A stretch of 64,000 nt of DNA from Ruminococcus flavefaciens (GTDB taxonomy: Bacteria; Bacillota; Clostridia; Oscillospirales; Ruminococcaceae). The position numbers and the translations under genes were made by a program. Below, one piece after another: positions 8,808 to 16,139 of this stretch (its first letter is position 1; each line of letters begins with the position of its first letter). Below the pieces are notes generated by a model, which worked only from the letters and a program-made list of their open reading frames with translations, made no database searches and was not told where the DNA came from. The stretch covers positions 6,672-70,671 of the forward strand of contig DBXO01000003.1 in assembly GCA_002309635.1 (NCBI GenBank), given 5' to 3'.

Positions 8808-10442
8808 TTAGAAGAATTCCTTAAGTTCCTGCTCCACCGCCTCAAGTTTCTTTTGAAGTTCAATTGCTTCCTGTTGCTTTGTAAGGTATTTGTCTGCTAT
8901 TTTCTTCTGCTCTGATAAGGAACACATCGGGATTTGAAGTTTTTTCAGTGCTTCAATAGGAATGTTAGGTAAAGTAACGCCTACGCAAATACTTTTTAGC
9001 TGAGCTTGTCCCTTTTCGCTGTCGAAGTAAGCTTTCAGGTAATAAGGTTCCGCCTTTGATTTATCGATCTCGATTATATATAGATTTCCGTTGACGAGTA
9101 TCTTTTCATCACCTGAGATATTTGTAACTGCTGTTTTTACAGGATAGCCATTTTTGGAAAGAATGATATCTCTGTTATTAGCACAGTATTTTTCGTAGCG
9201 CTTTTCAAGTTTATTAAGATATGGGAGTTTATCAGAAATGATACCTTTGCTCATATCAGAAAGCATAAGAAGTCTTGTGTCAGTCTCAATTTCGCAAACG
9301 AGTGTGTCAAGTTCGCTTGCTTTTACCTGAGCTCCTCTTGTGATACGAGTTATAAGATCTGAGAACGAAACAGCATTTTGCATATCAGGTTGTTTTTCTG
9401 TATAATTCTTTGTATAAAGATCATAATCATTTTTTGCAATAATATCATTACGAATAACGCAACTTATAGGGGTATACTTTCCGACAACGCTCTGAATTTG
9501 TAGAATATTCTCATCTGAAATAATATTTATGCGACGAGTGGGTGTGAACTCATCGGAAGCATCGATAAAATTAACCGATTCATTTCCTTTGCTTAATACC
9601 ATGATAGTACTTGAAATAGCTGTGTTGCTGTATATCTTTTCAGGAAGGGCGATAATGGTCTCGATATACCCTGAGTTTATGAATCGCTCACGCATTTTTT
9701 TGTCGCAGTTATTCCTTGTACTGCCGTTGGTCATTATACAAACTGCCTTACCACCGTTATCCAAAAGCTCAACACACTTTTGAGCAAAGAGCCAGTCTGC
9801 TGATGCTGAATGTCCGCAATCAGGGTAATAATACCTCCATTTTACGCCAAATACACTGTGACAGAATACATAGTCATATTTCCCGCTGAGTTTTAATGAG
9901 TCTTCCGAAGTAATGGTTACGTTGCCAAGTATATCAGCACGTAGCATAGCAATGTAGAGAGCCTGGGAGTTTATTTCGCTTCCAATGTAATTGCAGTCGA
10001 GCCCCAAAGAAATACATTGCCGTATAAATGAAAGCGTACCTGTACAGAGATCAGCTACTTTTTTACCGGATGATATATTCATTAGCTTAGCAGCAAGAAG
10101 ATTGACAGCCGATGGGGTTTCATCAAAACGTTCTGTCTGTGATAGAGAATCATCATATAAAAGTAAGGACATGCAAGCTTCAGCGGAGCAGATCGTTGAA
10201 AGCTCGTTTACGATATCCCATTTATCTCTGACCTGGAAGAGAATATGGTAAAGCTGCATCTCTATATTATATTCTTCAATAAAAGAATTAAAGTCTTTGG
10301 TTTCCTTACCGCCTGTTTTGGCTATAATGTATGCAATTGGATATATTAATATCCAGGGAGCAGCGCCTATAGCGTACAAGATATTATACTTTGTTCTTAC
10401 TGTATTTACTGTACTTAGCTTGTTTATTTCTTCCTTTGTCAT
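8808..10442 (-). CDS. HsdM/HsdS-like N-6 adenine methylase homologue with degenerate catalytic motifs
   Basis: 544 residues. Residues ~105-300 align with type I restriction HsdM: TPSAVNLLAAKLM, SAM-binding motif I as VADLCTGTLSF (131-139), then HSASADWLFAQKCVELL, and IALPEKIYSNTAISSTIMVL. Motif IV, normally (N/D)PPF, reads CHSVF at 194-198, and motif I lacks its second glycine, so methyl transfer is doubtful. The C-terminal ~170 residues resemble half of an HsdS specificity subunit (LPNIPIEALKKLQIP, then a coiled coil SEQKKIADKYLTKQQEAIEL). Residues 22-42 form a hydrophobic stretch that could be a membrane anchor, unusual for this family. No hsdR or separate hsdS is near. It diverges from an AAA+ gene with back-to-back consensus promoters. 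Role unknown; possibly a DNA-binding sensor or defence component. Confidence 0.75.
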   Translation of the reverse strand: MTKEEINKLSTVNTVRTKYNILYAIGAAPWILIYPIAYIIAKTGGKETKDFNSFIEEYNIEMQLYHILFQVRDKWDIVNELSTICSAEACMSLLLYDDSLSQTERFDETPSAVNLLAAKLMNISSGKKVADLCTGTLSFIRQCISLGLDCNYIGSEINSQALYIAMLRADILGNVTITSEDSLKLSGKYDYVFCHSVFGVKWRYYYPDCGHSASADWLFAQKCVELLDNGGKAVCIMTNGSTRNNCDKKMRERFINSGYIETIIALPEKIYSNTAISSTIMVLSKGNESVNFIDASDEFTPTRRINIISDENILQIQSVVGKYTPISCVIRNDIIAKNDYDLYTKNYTEKQPDMQNAVSFSDLITRITRGAQVKASELDTLVCEIETDTRLLMLSDMSKGIISDKLPYLNKLEKRYEKYCANNRDIILSKNGYPVKTAVTNISGDEKILVNGNLYIIEIDKSKAEPYYLKAYFDSEKGQAQLKSICVGVTLPNIPIEALKKLQIPMCSLSEQKKIADKYLTKQQEAIELQKKLEAVEQELKEFF

Positions 10443-10485
10443 TAGTTAAAGCCTCCTTAGCTTGATAAGTGATATCCTTGAATAT

Positions 10486-10514
10486 ATTATATCAGATTAT
10501 TTATGGCTTGTCAA
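10486..10514 (-). promoter_or_regulatory. Sigma-A promoter of the methylase-like gene
   Basis: TTGACA (10509-10514) and TATAAT (10486-10491) on the minus strand, exact consensus with a 17-bp spacer. An AGGAGG-type site lies just before the ATG at 10442. Confidence 0.85.
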
Positions 10515-10557
10515 TATCGAATCTTAAAGTTAAATAGAAAAATATATGAAATACAGC

Positions 10558-10586
10558 TTGACAAAAGCATATTGTGCTGATATAAT
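10558..10586 (+). promoter_or_regulatory. Sigma-A promoter of the AAA+ gene
   Basis: TTGACA (10558-10563) and TATAAT (10581-10586), exact consensus with a 17-bp spacer. The two divergent -35 boxes are only 43 bp apart, so one regulator could act on both. Confidence 0.85.
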
Positions 10587-10646
10587 CAAGATAGAAAGCG
10601 AATCTGGTTACATATAACCAAAGCCAAAAATGAAAGAAGGGATCGT

Positions 10647-12614
10647 ATGAGATATTTTGAATTCAGTATCAAGTTAAAAACTTTAATTGATGCATATTCT
10701 AAAGAAGGCAAAAAAGTGTGCGAGGATGTCTCTGACAAGTGCATTGATTTTTGCAACGAACAAAAAGGATTCAGTGTGTATATCAATTCTTTCAATAAAG
10801 ACACATGCAAATTTGTTTTGAGTGGTAATGGTTATGATGATGAGCTGCTTTCGGAAGGTGAACGCTTCTGGAAATCTCTTGAAATTGATGGCGAAATGTC
10901 AGAATATAAAGAGATATCAGCTGATAAGGTAAAGAAGATCGTTTATTCAAGATCCAGGACTGAAGTATATAATCATGATGATATCGGAGAATATATGCAG
11001 CTTGATTCTTTTTCTTTAAGTTGTTGCGAAGAACGTATAGTAGTGCCTATTAGCTCCTCTGAATTAAGGGAAATAGCAAAGAGAAGAAACATATCAGAAT
11101 TATGCAAAGAGGCAGATCGTATAGAGCAGTGCCATACAGACAAGTTTATTGGACATCCAGTACATTACATAATTCAAGATTCCAATGATCAGTCTTTTGA
11201 TAATGTAGCCAATGTTTTGATTGGTTGCTTGTTTACTGCCAAAAGACCGGAGTCTCAACGAGTGATGACAATTAACACAGTGAATAGGTATCATATGGAA
11301 GAAGTTGAGGATATGTATGAAAATATGTACGGGGGGACTATAATTTTTTCTGTTGGTAAGAAAAAAAACAATTCTTCTTTTGCTGATTCTAATGATGAGC
11401 TGACTGAAGTCGTTTTTCGAAATCCTATAAAATATAAAAATAAAGTTCTGACAGTATTCCACATCGGAAGACATGATACTACCGCAGCTAATAAAATAGC
11501 AGCAGCGCTTAATGATAAACTCTCCCTTATAACCTTTGAAGAAACCCTTATGTCCAGAGAAAAGAGTAGGGAGTACATTTGTAAACTTGCGGATGAAAAA
11601 GAAATATACGATAAAAGAGAGCTTCTTAACCGACTTGATTCAGGATCAGATAAGTATTACGCTAGCGATATCGATCAGGTCTTCAGCGATTATTATTCGG
11701 AATATCTTAGATCCAAAGTTTACCCTGCGTACTTCAATATCAGTAAAACAGAAAAAAGAGAACCCAGCGTTGAAGGACGAGCAGCTGAAGAACTCAAAAA
11801 AATGATCGGTCTTGAAAGCGTGAAGAAAGTAATATATAAAACGGTAGCTTTCTTTAAGCTTCTCGATATGTATAAGGAAAGAGGTCTGTATATGAATATG
11901 CCTGCCCGGAGCATGATGTTTACTGGAAATCCGGGCACTGCAAAAACCACAGTTGCGCGACTAGCAGCAAAGATATTTAAGGATAATGGCCTTATTGCGA
12001 ACGGAGATATTGTTGAAGTAGGGCGAGCTGATCTTGTAGCAATGTATGTAGGTCAGACAGCGCCTAAGGTAAGAGAAGCATTTCGCAAGGCAAGAGGTTC
12101 TATCTTGTTTATCGATGAGGCATATTCTCTTGTTGATGACAGGGATGGCCTCTACGGTGATGAAGCTATAAATACCATTGTTCAAGAAATGGAAAATCAC
12201 AGAGAGGAAACAATAGTAGTTTTTGCCGGATATCCTGATAAGATGGAAGAGTTTATGAAGAAGAATCCGGGACTAAGAAGCCGAATAGCATTTCATGTCG
12301 ATTTCCCAGATTACAATGAAGATGAACTCTATAAGATTCTTTGTCTGATGATAGAGGAGAAAAGCATGAGATTATCTGAAGAGGCTGAGGAAAAGGTGAA
12401 AAGTATAATAGCTAAAGCAGTTAAAAGCAAGGATTTCGGCAACGGCAGATTTGTGAGAAACCTTATGGAGCAGGCTGTCATGAGACTTGCCGAGCGTCTT
12501 TCTTTAAAGCCTGCTAATTTGATAAGCGACTATGAACTGACTACGCTTATAGCTGATGATTTTATAATGCCTGAACTGCGCGATGTTAAGAATGCAAATA
12601 GGATCGGATTTTAA
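10647..12614 (+). CDS. CbbX/SpoVK-like AAA+ ATPase with a large N-terminal region
   Basis: 655 residues. The C-terminal ~280 residues are an AAA+ module of the CbxX/CfqX (SpoVK) class: IGLESVKKVI (387-396), Walker A GNPGTAKTT (427-435), pore-loop-like VAMYVGQTAPK, Walker B ILFIDEAYSLVD (486-497), sensor-1 region IVVFAGYPDKM and the Arg-finger area NPGLRSRI. The Walker A has Ala where Gly is usual before Lys. Residues 1-370 are not recognised; residues ~170-310 have a predicted alternating fold that could be a degenerate second ATPase or a binding domain. Start supported by AAGAAGG seven bases upstream. Members of this class remodel partner proteins (CbbX acts on Rubisco). Divergence from the methylase homologue suggests the two act together, but the substrate is unknown. 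Confidence 0.8.
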   Translation: MRYFEFSIKLKTLIDAYSKEGKKVCEDVSDKCIDFCNEQKGFSVYINSFNKDTCKFVLSGNGYDDELLSEGERFWKSLEIDGEMSEYKEISADKVKKIVYSRSRTEVYNHDDIGEYMQLDSFSLSCCEERIVVPISSSELREIAKRRNISELCKEADRIEQCHTDKFIGHPVHYIIQDSNDQSFDNVANVLIGCLFTAKRPESQRVMTINTVNRYHMEEVEDMYENMYGGTIIFSVGKKKNNSSFADSNDELTEVVFRNPIKYKNKVLTVFHIGRHDTTAANKIAAALNDKLSLITFEETLMSREKSREYICKLADEKEIYDKRELLNRLDSGSDKYYASDIDQVFSDYYSEYLRSKVYPAYFNISKTEKREPSVEGRAAEELKKMIGLESVKKVIYKTVAFFKLLDMYKERGLYMNMPARSMMFTGNPGTAKTTVARLAAKIFKDNGLIANGDIVEVGRADLVAMYVGQTAPKVREAFRKARGSILFIDEAYSLVDDRDGLYGDEAINTIVQEMENHREETIVVFAGYPDKMEEFMKKNPGLRSRIAFHVDFPDYNEDELYKILCLMIEEKSMRLSEEAEEKVKSIIAKAVKSKDFGNGRFVRNLMEQAVMRLAERLSLKPANLISDYELTTLIADDFIMPELRDVKNANRIGF

Positions 12615-12623
12615 GGTGATAAC

Positions 12624-12686
12624 ATGAATGTATTTGCCGGAGGCTCAAAAACCATTACTTATCTTAGTCTTATGCAGCCGTTATAG
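12624..12686 (+). pseudogene. Short N-terminal stub of a lost gene (possibly SLOG-like)
   Basis: After AAGGTGATAAC, ATG at 12624 opens 20 codons (MNVFAGGSKTITYLSLMQPL) before a stop that overlaps the end of the convergent TROVE gene. The start MNVFAGGSKTI resembles the first strand and glycine loop of Rossmann-like SLOG/DUF proteins. It is 10 bases after the AAA+ gene, so a third cistron probably followed that gene once and has been cut away. Weak evidence because it is so short. Confidence 0.25.
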
Positions 12687-14139
12687 GTGCATACCTCTTT
12701 GAAGCCAGTATCTTATCCATTACAGCCTCAGGGGAGATCTCTCCTCCTATGACCATATCGAATATTGTAGGCGTGTAACCTGATACCAGTGCTGCTCCTG
12801 TTTCGGAACGTGTAACAGGCATCGCATCACATCTGCTGTTGACGTTCCAGAAGACGATATCAGGCAGCTCATAGCCGTTGGCTCTGAAAAGCTTTCTCAT
12901 CTCACGGAACATGGACTCGTCGTTGCCGCCGACTATGCAGTAGTCGAACTGCATATCGGAGATTATGTATATCTTGGAGGGCATTTCCTCCTTTGATACA
13001 TTGTACTTCTTTGCGGTCTTGAGTATCAGCAGGAATACTGCCTCAAGGTTGGTGTTTGCCACCTCGTTGAAGGTATAGCAGTAGCGAACCTTCTCCACGA
13101 TATCCTCGCCCTTTATCTCCACTATTCGGGGAGACTCGGAGAATGTGATAAAGTGGTTCGCAAACGCGCCTGTGTTGTGCTCTGCAAAGTATATGCCCAG
13201 CGACAGTGCCGCATCTATAGGACGTATACCGCAGCCGCAGGTCATGGAACCCGAACCGTCAATAACAGCTATGGCGTTCTCACGTCTTGAAGCTGTAAGA
13301 GCGGGCAGGGACTTCCATGCAGCGTCCAGGGACATTCTCTCGGCTGCGGAGATATTGCTTGAAAGCGCAGCTCTCACTATGTCATAGGGGAACAGTCTGT
13401 CAGCGTTGAGCTTTGCCTCGCCGCTGTGTACGCTGTTCAGGTAATTAACATAGCGCTCGTTATCGTTTCTGATAAAAGCATTGCGATACTTGAACATAGC
13501 ACAGGAAGGCTGTACCTCATAATCGAATGTGTAGTCACGCTCGCGGAGACGATTCTCCAGTATATCTGTGTATGCTCTCAGAGAGGACAGAGTTCTGCGG
13601 TATGCAGGCTCGCTCATGCCCAGCAGAGCTGCCATACGTCTGCCCTTGTTCCGTGTATCCTGTGAGGACGCATTTACAGAGGGCAGCCACTTGGCCAGAA
13701 GAGAAACCTGACCGTTTCTCTTCATGGCTGTGATATCCTTGTCCAGCTGTGTCCTGATCTCCTTTGCAGCTGCATTCTCCAGAGGAGTCCCCAGCAATAC
13801 GCACAGATCGTCGTAACGGCCGTACTCAGCGAACATAGGGATGTTCTTCTCAACAGCCTTAGGAGCTGTCTTTACAAGTGCGGAAACTGCACAGCGGAAG
13901 AAACGTCTTTCGCCAAGGCCGCCTCTTGCGTCACGGGCAAAGAAGACTATCTTCATAGTCTTATCGGGATCCTCGGCGTAAGCTCGTGTAACCACGTCTG
14001 CTATCTCCTCGGCTGTGGAATTTCGCATAGCACCTGCCTTGAAGAACATATCAAGGCAGAATGAATTTGTTGAACGGTAGGCAGTACCGCCGTTCTCGGT
14101 ATAAGTATAATTGTTTTCGTTCTTTAAATAATTAAGCAT
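12670..14139 (-). CDS. TROVE/Ro60-like RNA-binding protein with vWA domain
   Basis: 489 residues. The N-terminal two thirds is helical repeat with the signature of the TROVE/DUF2828 family: YTENGGTAYRST, DMFFKAGAMRN, KIVFFARDARGGLGERRFF. The C-terminal third is a von Willebrand A fold with an intact MIDAS (AIAVIDGSGSM near residue 290) and IYIISDMQFDY. Ro60 orthologues form a ring that binds misfolded RNA ends through the hole and Y RNA on the outside, and in bacteria help exonucleases and RNA repair. The gene lies downstream of rtcB on the same strand, separated by 616 bases of structured sequence, as in bacterial rsr-Yrl-rtcB loci. The start at 14139 follows AAAGGAGAATTACT. GC and codon use look slightly higher than the AAA+ gene next door. 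The family call is firm; the RNA substrate is not known. Confidence 0.85.
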   Translation of the reverse strand: MLNYLKNENNYTYTENGGTAYRSTNSFCLDMFFKAGAMRNSTAEEIADVVTRAYAEDPDKTMKIVFFARDARGGLGERRFFRCAVSALVKTAPKAVEKNIPMFAEYGRYDDLCVLLGTPLENAAAKEIRTQLDKDITAMKRNGQVSLLAKWLPSVNASSQDTRNKGRRMAALLGMSEPAYRRTLSSLRAYTDILENRLRERDYTFDYEVQPSCAMFKYRNAFIRNDNERYVNYLNSVHSGEAKLNADRLFPYDIVRAALSSNISAAERMSLDAAWKSLPALTASRRENAIAVIDGSGSMTCGCGIRPIDAALSLGIYFAEHNTGAFANHFITFSESPRIVEIKGEDIVEKVRYCYTFNEVANTNLEAVFLLILKTAKKYNVSKEEMPSKIYIISDMQFDYCIVGGNDESMFREMRKLFRANGYELPDIVFWNVNSRCDAMPVTRSETGAALVSGYTPTIFDMVIGGEISPEAVMDKILASKRYAPITAA

Positions 14140-14180
14140 AGTAATTCTCCTTTCAAGTCAGCATCTTGTACCATACGTTT

Positions 14181-14243
14181 CCGCAGGACAGGATTTGAAC
14201 CTGTAATAACCAATTCATTATGCTGTTGCTGACTTATTCGCGG
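14181..14243 (-). ncRNA. tRNA-like element 2 (before the TROVE gene)
   Basis: A perfect T-arm ACAGG-TTCAAAT-CCTGT (14188-14204) is followed immediately by a 7-nt 3' acceptor strand CCTGCGG, exactly as in tRNA. The upstream CCGCG (14239-14243) can pair with part of it. An AACAGCA motif lies between. D- and anticodon arms are not canonical and no CCA is encoded. Confidence 0.5.
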
Positions 14244-14258
14244 CTCATTTTTTACAGT

Positions 14259-14342
14259 GCTTACCACGTAGGGCAGCTTCCTGCGTCCCTGAAATAATGC
14301 TGTCAGAGCCGAAAATAATTGATTCATAAATGTGCTGTAAGC
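14259..14342 (-). repeat. Looser hairpin module F of the array
   Basis: Closing stem GCTTAC / GTAAGC (6 bp) with ACAGCAC overlapping the 5' arm. Longer loop and weaker match to the other modules, so it may be a diverged copy. Confidence 0.35.
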
Positions 14343-14423
14343 GATGTAAAATCATCGTTTCTGTTAAGAGTGAGCGCGTGAAACAAGCGCCAACGTGGAA
14401 GCGGTCGAGCTGACTCAGCTCGC

Positions 14424-14477
14424 AAGACGCCTTATTCATTATTCAGATGAAATATAGACTTCTGCTGTGTGCGTCTT
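14424..14477 (-). repeat. Hairpin module E of the array
   Basis: Closing stem AAGACGC / GCGTCTT (7 bp), then ACACAGCAG, inner stem TTCAT / ATGAA similar to that of module B. Confidence 0.65.
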
Positions 14478-14480
14478 AAC

Positions 14481-14541
14481 AAGGTGCTTTTAGTTATGAT
14501 ACTACGTTAACAGCATAGTCATGAGGCTGCTGTAAGCACTT
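14481..14541 (-). repeat. Hairpin module D of the array
   Basis: Closing stem AAGTGCTT / AAGCACCTT (8 bp with one bulged C), then ACAGCAG, inner stem ATGA / TCAT with further pairs. Confidence 0.6.
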
Positions 14542-14561
14542 TATTGATCTTTTAATAATAC

Positions 14562-14611
14562 AAGGCACGTTTCTTGTTCATGTTGAAAAAAACGACTGCT
14601 GTTAGTGCCTT
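14562..14611 (-). repeat. Hairpin module C of the array
   Basis: Closing stem AAGGCAC / GTGCCTT (7 bp), then TAACAGCAG, inner stem CGTTT / AAACG. Confidence 0.65.
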
Positions 14612-14632
14612 AGGTTTATGGATTTGAATAAC

Positions 14633-14685
14633 AAGACACCGTATGAATAACCTTTTTTCATAGATACATCTGCTGTAGGTGTCTT
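14633..14685 (-). repeat. Hairpin module B of the array
   Basis: Closing stem AAGACACC / GGTGTCTT (8 bp), then TACAGCAG directly after the 5' arm, and an inner stem TATGAA / TTCATA. Followed by a T-arm-like TTCAAATCC. Confidence 0.65.
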
Positions 14686-14689
14686 AAAC

Positions 14690-14750
14690 TCGTCGCTTTG
14701 GGAGTTGAACCCGTTCTGAAACGAACTGCCGTAATTGCTGGAAGCGGCGA
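14690..14750 (-). ncRNA. tRNA-like element 1 (after rtcB)
   Basis: Stem TCGCCGCTT / AAGCGACGA pairs 8 of 9 positions. Inside are an anticodon-like hairpin GTTC-GTTTCA-GAAC and a T-arm-like GGG-TTCAACT-CCC, the last followed at tRNA spacing by the 3' acceptor strand. It is ~13 nt shorter than a tRNA, lacks a proper D-arm and has no CCA, so it is a mimic and not a working tRNA. Confidence 0.55.
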
Positions 14751-14755
14751 AAAAA

Positions 14756-16000
14756 TCAGCCTTTTACTACTCCGACGGTGAATAATCTCTTTACAGGCTC
14801 AGTAAGATCCTGCTGATTAGCCATTACACCATCGATATCCTTGTAGGCGAAACGTGCTTCCTCAGCAACATCTCCCTTGTTGTTCTTGGCAAGAACTACA
14901 TTCTTCTCCTTGAGGTCAACCATTACGGATTCTACGGAGAAATTTTCCTTTGCCGCTGTTCTGGAGTAAGCTCTGCCTGCTCCGTGAGAAGAGGACATGA
15001 AGCTGTCAGGATTGCCCTTGCCGCGAACTATGTAGCTGTATGAGCCCATAGCTCCTGGGATAATGCCCATTTCACCTTCACCTGCACGGATAGCACCCTT
15101 TCTGTGTACCCACACATTCTTGCCGAAGTGATTTTCGGGAGCTGCGTAGTTGTGGTGACAGTTTATCTCATCTGAGAATACAGGAACTATGCCTGTGTGC
15201 TTCTCGATATGCTTTGTGAATATCTCCTTGACATTCTTTAGCATTAAGGCGCGATTCTCAAATGCATAGTCCATGCATAACTGCATCCATGCGAGATAAC
15301 GATGACCTTCATCAGTATCAACAGGCAGGAACGGTAAATTCCACTCATTCGGTACCTGTGAGAACCATCTGTCGTTCAGTTCATGTGCAATGGTGTTGAA
15401 ATATGTGCCTACTACATTGCCGAAATGACGGCTGCCCGAGTGGAGCATTATACCGCACATTCCGTCATCGTCCTGCTGTATTTCTATAAAATGATTGCCG
15501 CCGCCGAGAGTTCCTGCCTGGTAGTATCCAGCCTTAATATTCGGAATAAGCTCAGGATCGTTCTCATAACGATCAAGCTCGGCAGACGCCTTGTCAAGCA
15601 CATCTGAATTCTGAGGGCTTGTGTGAGTCCTTGTACCTGTTGGGATATTTCGTAAAATATCGCCGCATATAGTCTGTACAAGGTTTCCGCTGCCTGTAAT
15701 TGTTTCACGGAGAAGTGATACAGGGATATCAGTCTGGACATAAGCCATGCCGCAGCCTATATCAACTCCTACCGCGTTGGGGATAACAACGTCCTCGCAG
15801 GCGATAACTCCGCCTATGGGCATACCCTTGCCTGCATGAGTGTCGGGCATAAGTGCTATCCACTTATGTGCGAATGGTAACTTCGCAAGGTGCTCCGCCT
15901 GTTCGATACACTTCTCACCGACAGCTTCCATATCTGTCTGCCATATCTTTATTGGGAGCATATTCTCGTTCTTGTTGTAATGTACGAACATTTTCTTCAC
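14756..16000 (-). CDS. rtcB: RtcB RNA-splicing/repair ligase
   Basis: 414 residues, the usual length of the shorter bacterial RtcB. Conserved metal and guanylation sites are present: MPDTHAGKGMPIGGVIA, VGVDIGCGMA (the Asp and Cys of the metal site), GGGNHFIEIQ, HSGSRHFG and near the C-terminus SSSHGAGRAYSR, which carries the His that takes GMP. RtcB joins 2',3'-cyclic phosphate and 5'-OH RNA ends using GTP and Mn2+, for example to mend tRNAs cut by toxins. It heads a likely operon with the structured RNA array and the TROVE gene. No rtcA or archease gene is seen nearby. It diverges from two WYL regulators, which take the place that sigma-54-dependent RtcR has in enterobacteria. Confidence 0.95.
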   Translation of the reverse strand: MKKMFVHYNKNENMLPIKIWQTDMEAVGEKCIEQAEHLAKLPFAHKWIALMPDTHAGKGMPIGGVIACEDVVIPNAVGVDIGCGMAYVQTDIPVSLLRETITGSGNLVQTICGDILRNIPTGTRTHTSPQNSDVLDKASAELDRYENDPELIPNIKAGYYQAGTLGGGNHFIEIQQDDDGMCGIMLHSGSRHFGNVVGTYFNTIAHELNDRWFSQVPNEWNLPFLPVDTDEGHRYLAWMQLCMDYAFENRALMLKNVKEIFTKHIEKHTGIVPVFSDEINCHHNYAAPENHFGKNVWVHRKGAIRAGEGEMGIIPGAMGSYSYIVRGKGNPDSFMSSSHGAGRAYSRTAAKENFSVESVMVDLKEKNVVLAKNNKGDVAEEARFAYKDIDGVMANQQDLTEPVKRLFTVGVVKG

Positions 16001-16139
16001 TTCTCTTTCCTTTAGCTTGACTATAGTATACCACAGGAATTGGAAATAATCATATAAAAAAGTCTGCGCACACTCGTATGTTACTTGAAAAGGACATATT
16101 TATCTGATAATATATAAATAAGGAAAGGGAGTGACATAA
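16001..16139. promoter_or_regulatory. Divergent control region between rtcB and the WYL pair
   Basis: Toward rtcB there is a good -10 (TATACT, minus strand, 16025-16030) without a recognisable -35 at the right distance, as expected of an activator-dependent promoter. Toward the WYL genes there is TTGAAA (16085-16090) with an AT-rich -10 region around 16106-16113, and GGAAAGGGAG before the GTG start. Confidence 0.4.

Larger units (their letters stand above)
14181..14755 (-). ncRNA. Candidate Y-RNA-like array between rtcB and the TROVE gene
   Basis: No protein gene fits this 575-base stretch, but it is densely structured on the minus strand. It starts one base after the rtcB stop codon with a tRNA-like element (14690-14750), continues with four closely similar hairpin modules (about 50-60 nt each, 14424-14685), a palindromic hairpin (CGAGCTG-AGT-CAGCTCG, 14406-14422), a looser fifth module (14259-14342) and a second tRNA-like element (14181-14243), and ends just before the TROVE ribosome site. 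No rho-independent terminator is seen between rtcB and the TROVE gene, so it is probably cut from a common transcript. Bacterial Ro loci are known to encode Y RNAs with a tRNA-like domain (YrlA), which supports the assignment. The tandem arrangement is not something I know to be described. Confidence 0.65.

Noticed and set aside
8808..10442. A complete type I restriction-modification system
   Set aside because: No hsdR, no separate hsdS, and degenerate methylase motifs. Only a methylase homologue is present.
14181..14243. A normal tRNA gene
   Set aside because: The T-arm and 3' acceptor strand are tRNA-like, but D- and anticodon arms are not canonical and acceptor pairing is partial, so it cannot be called a working tRNA.
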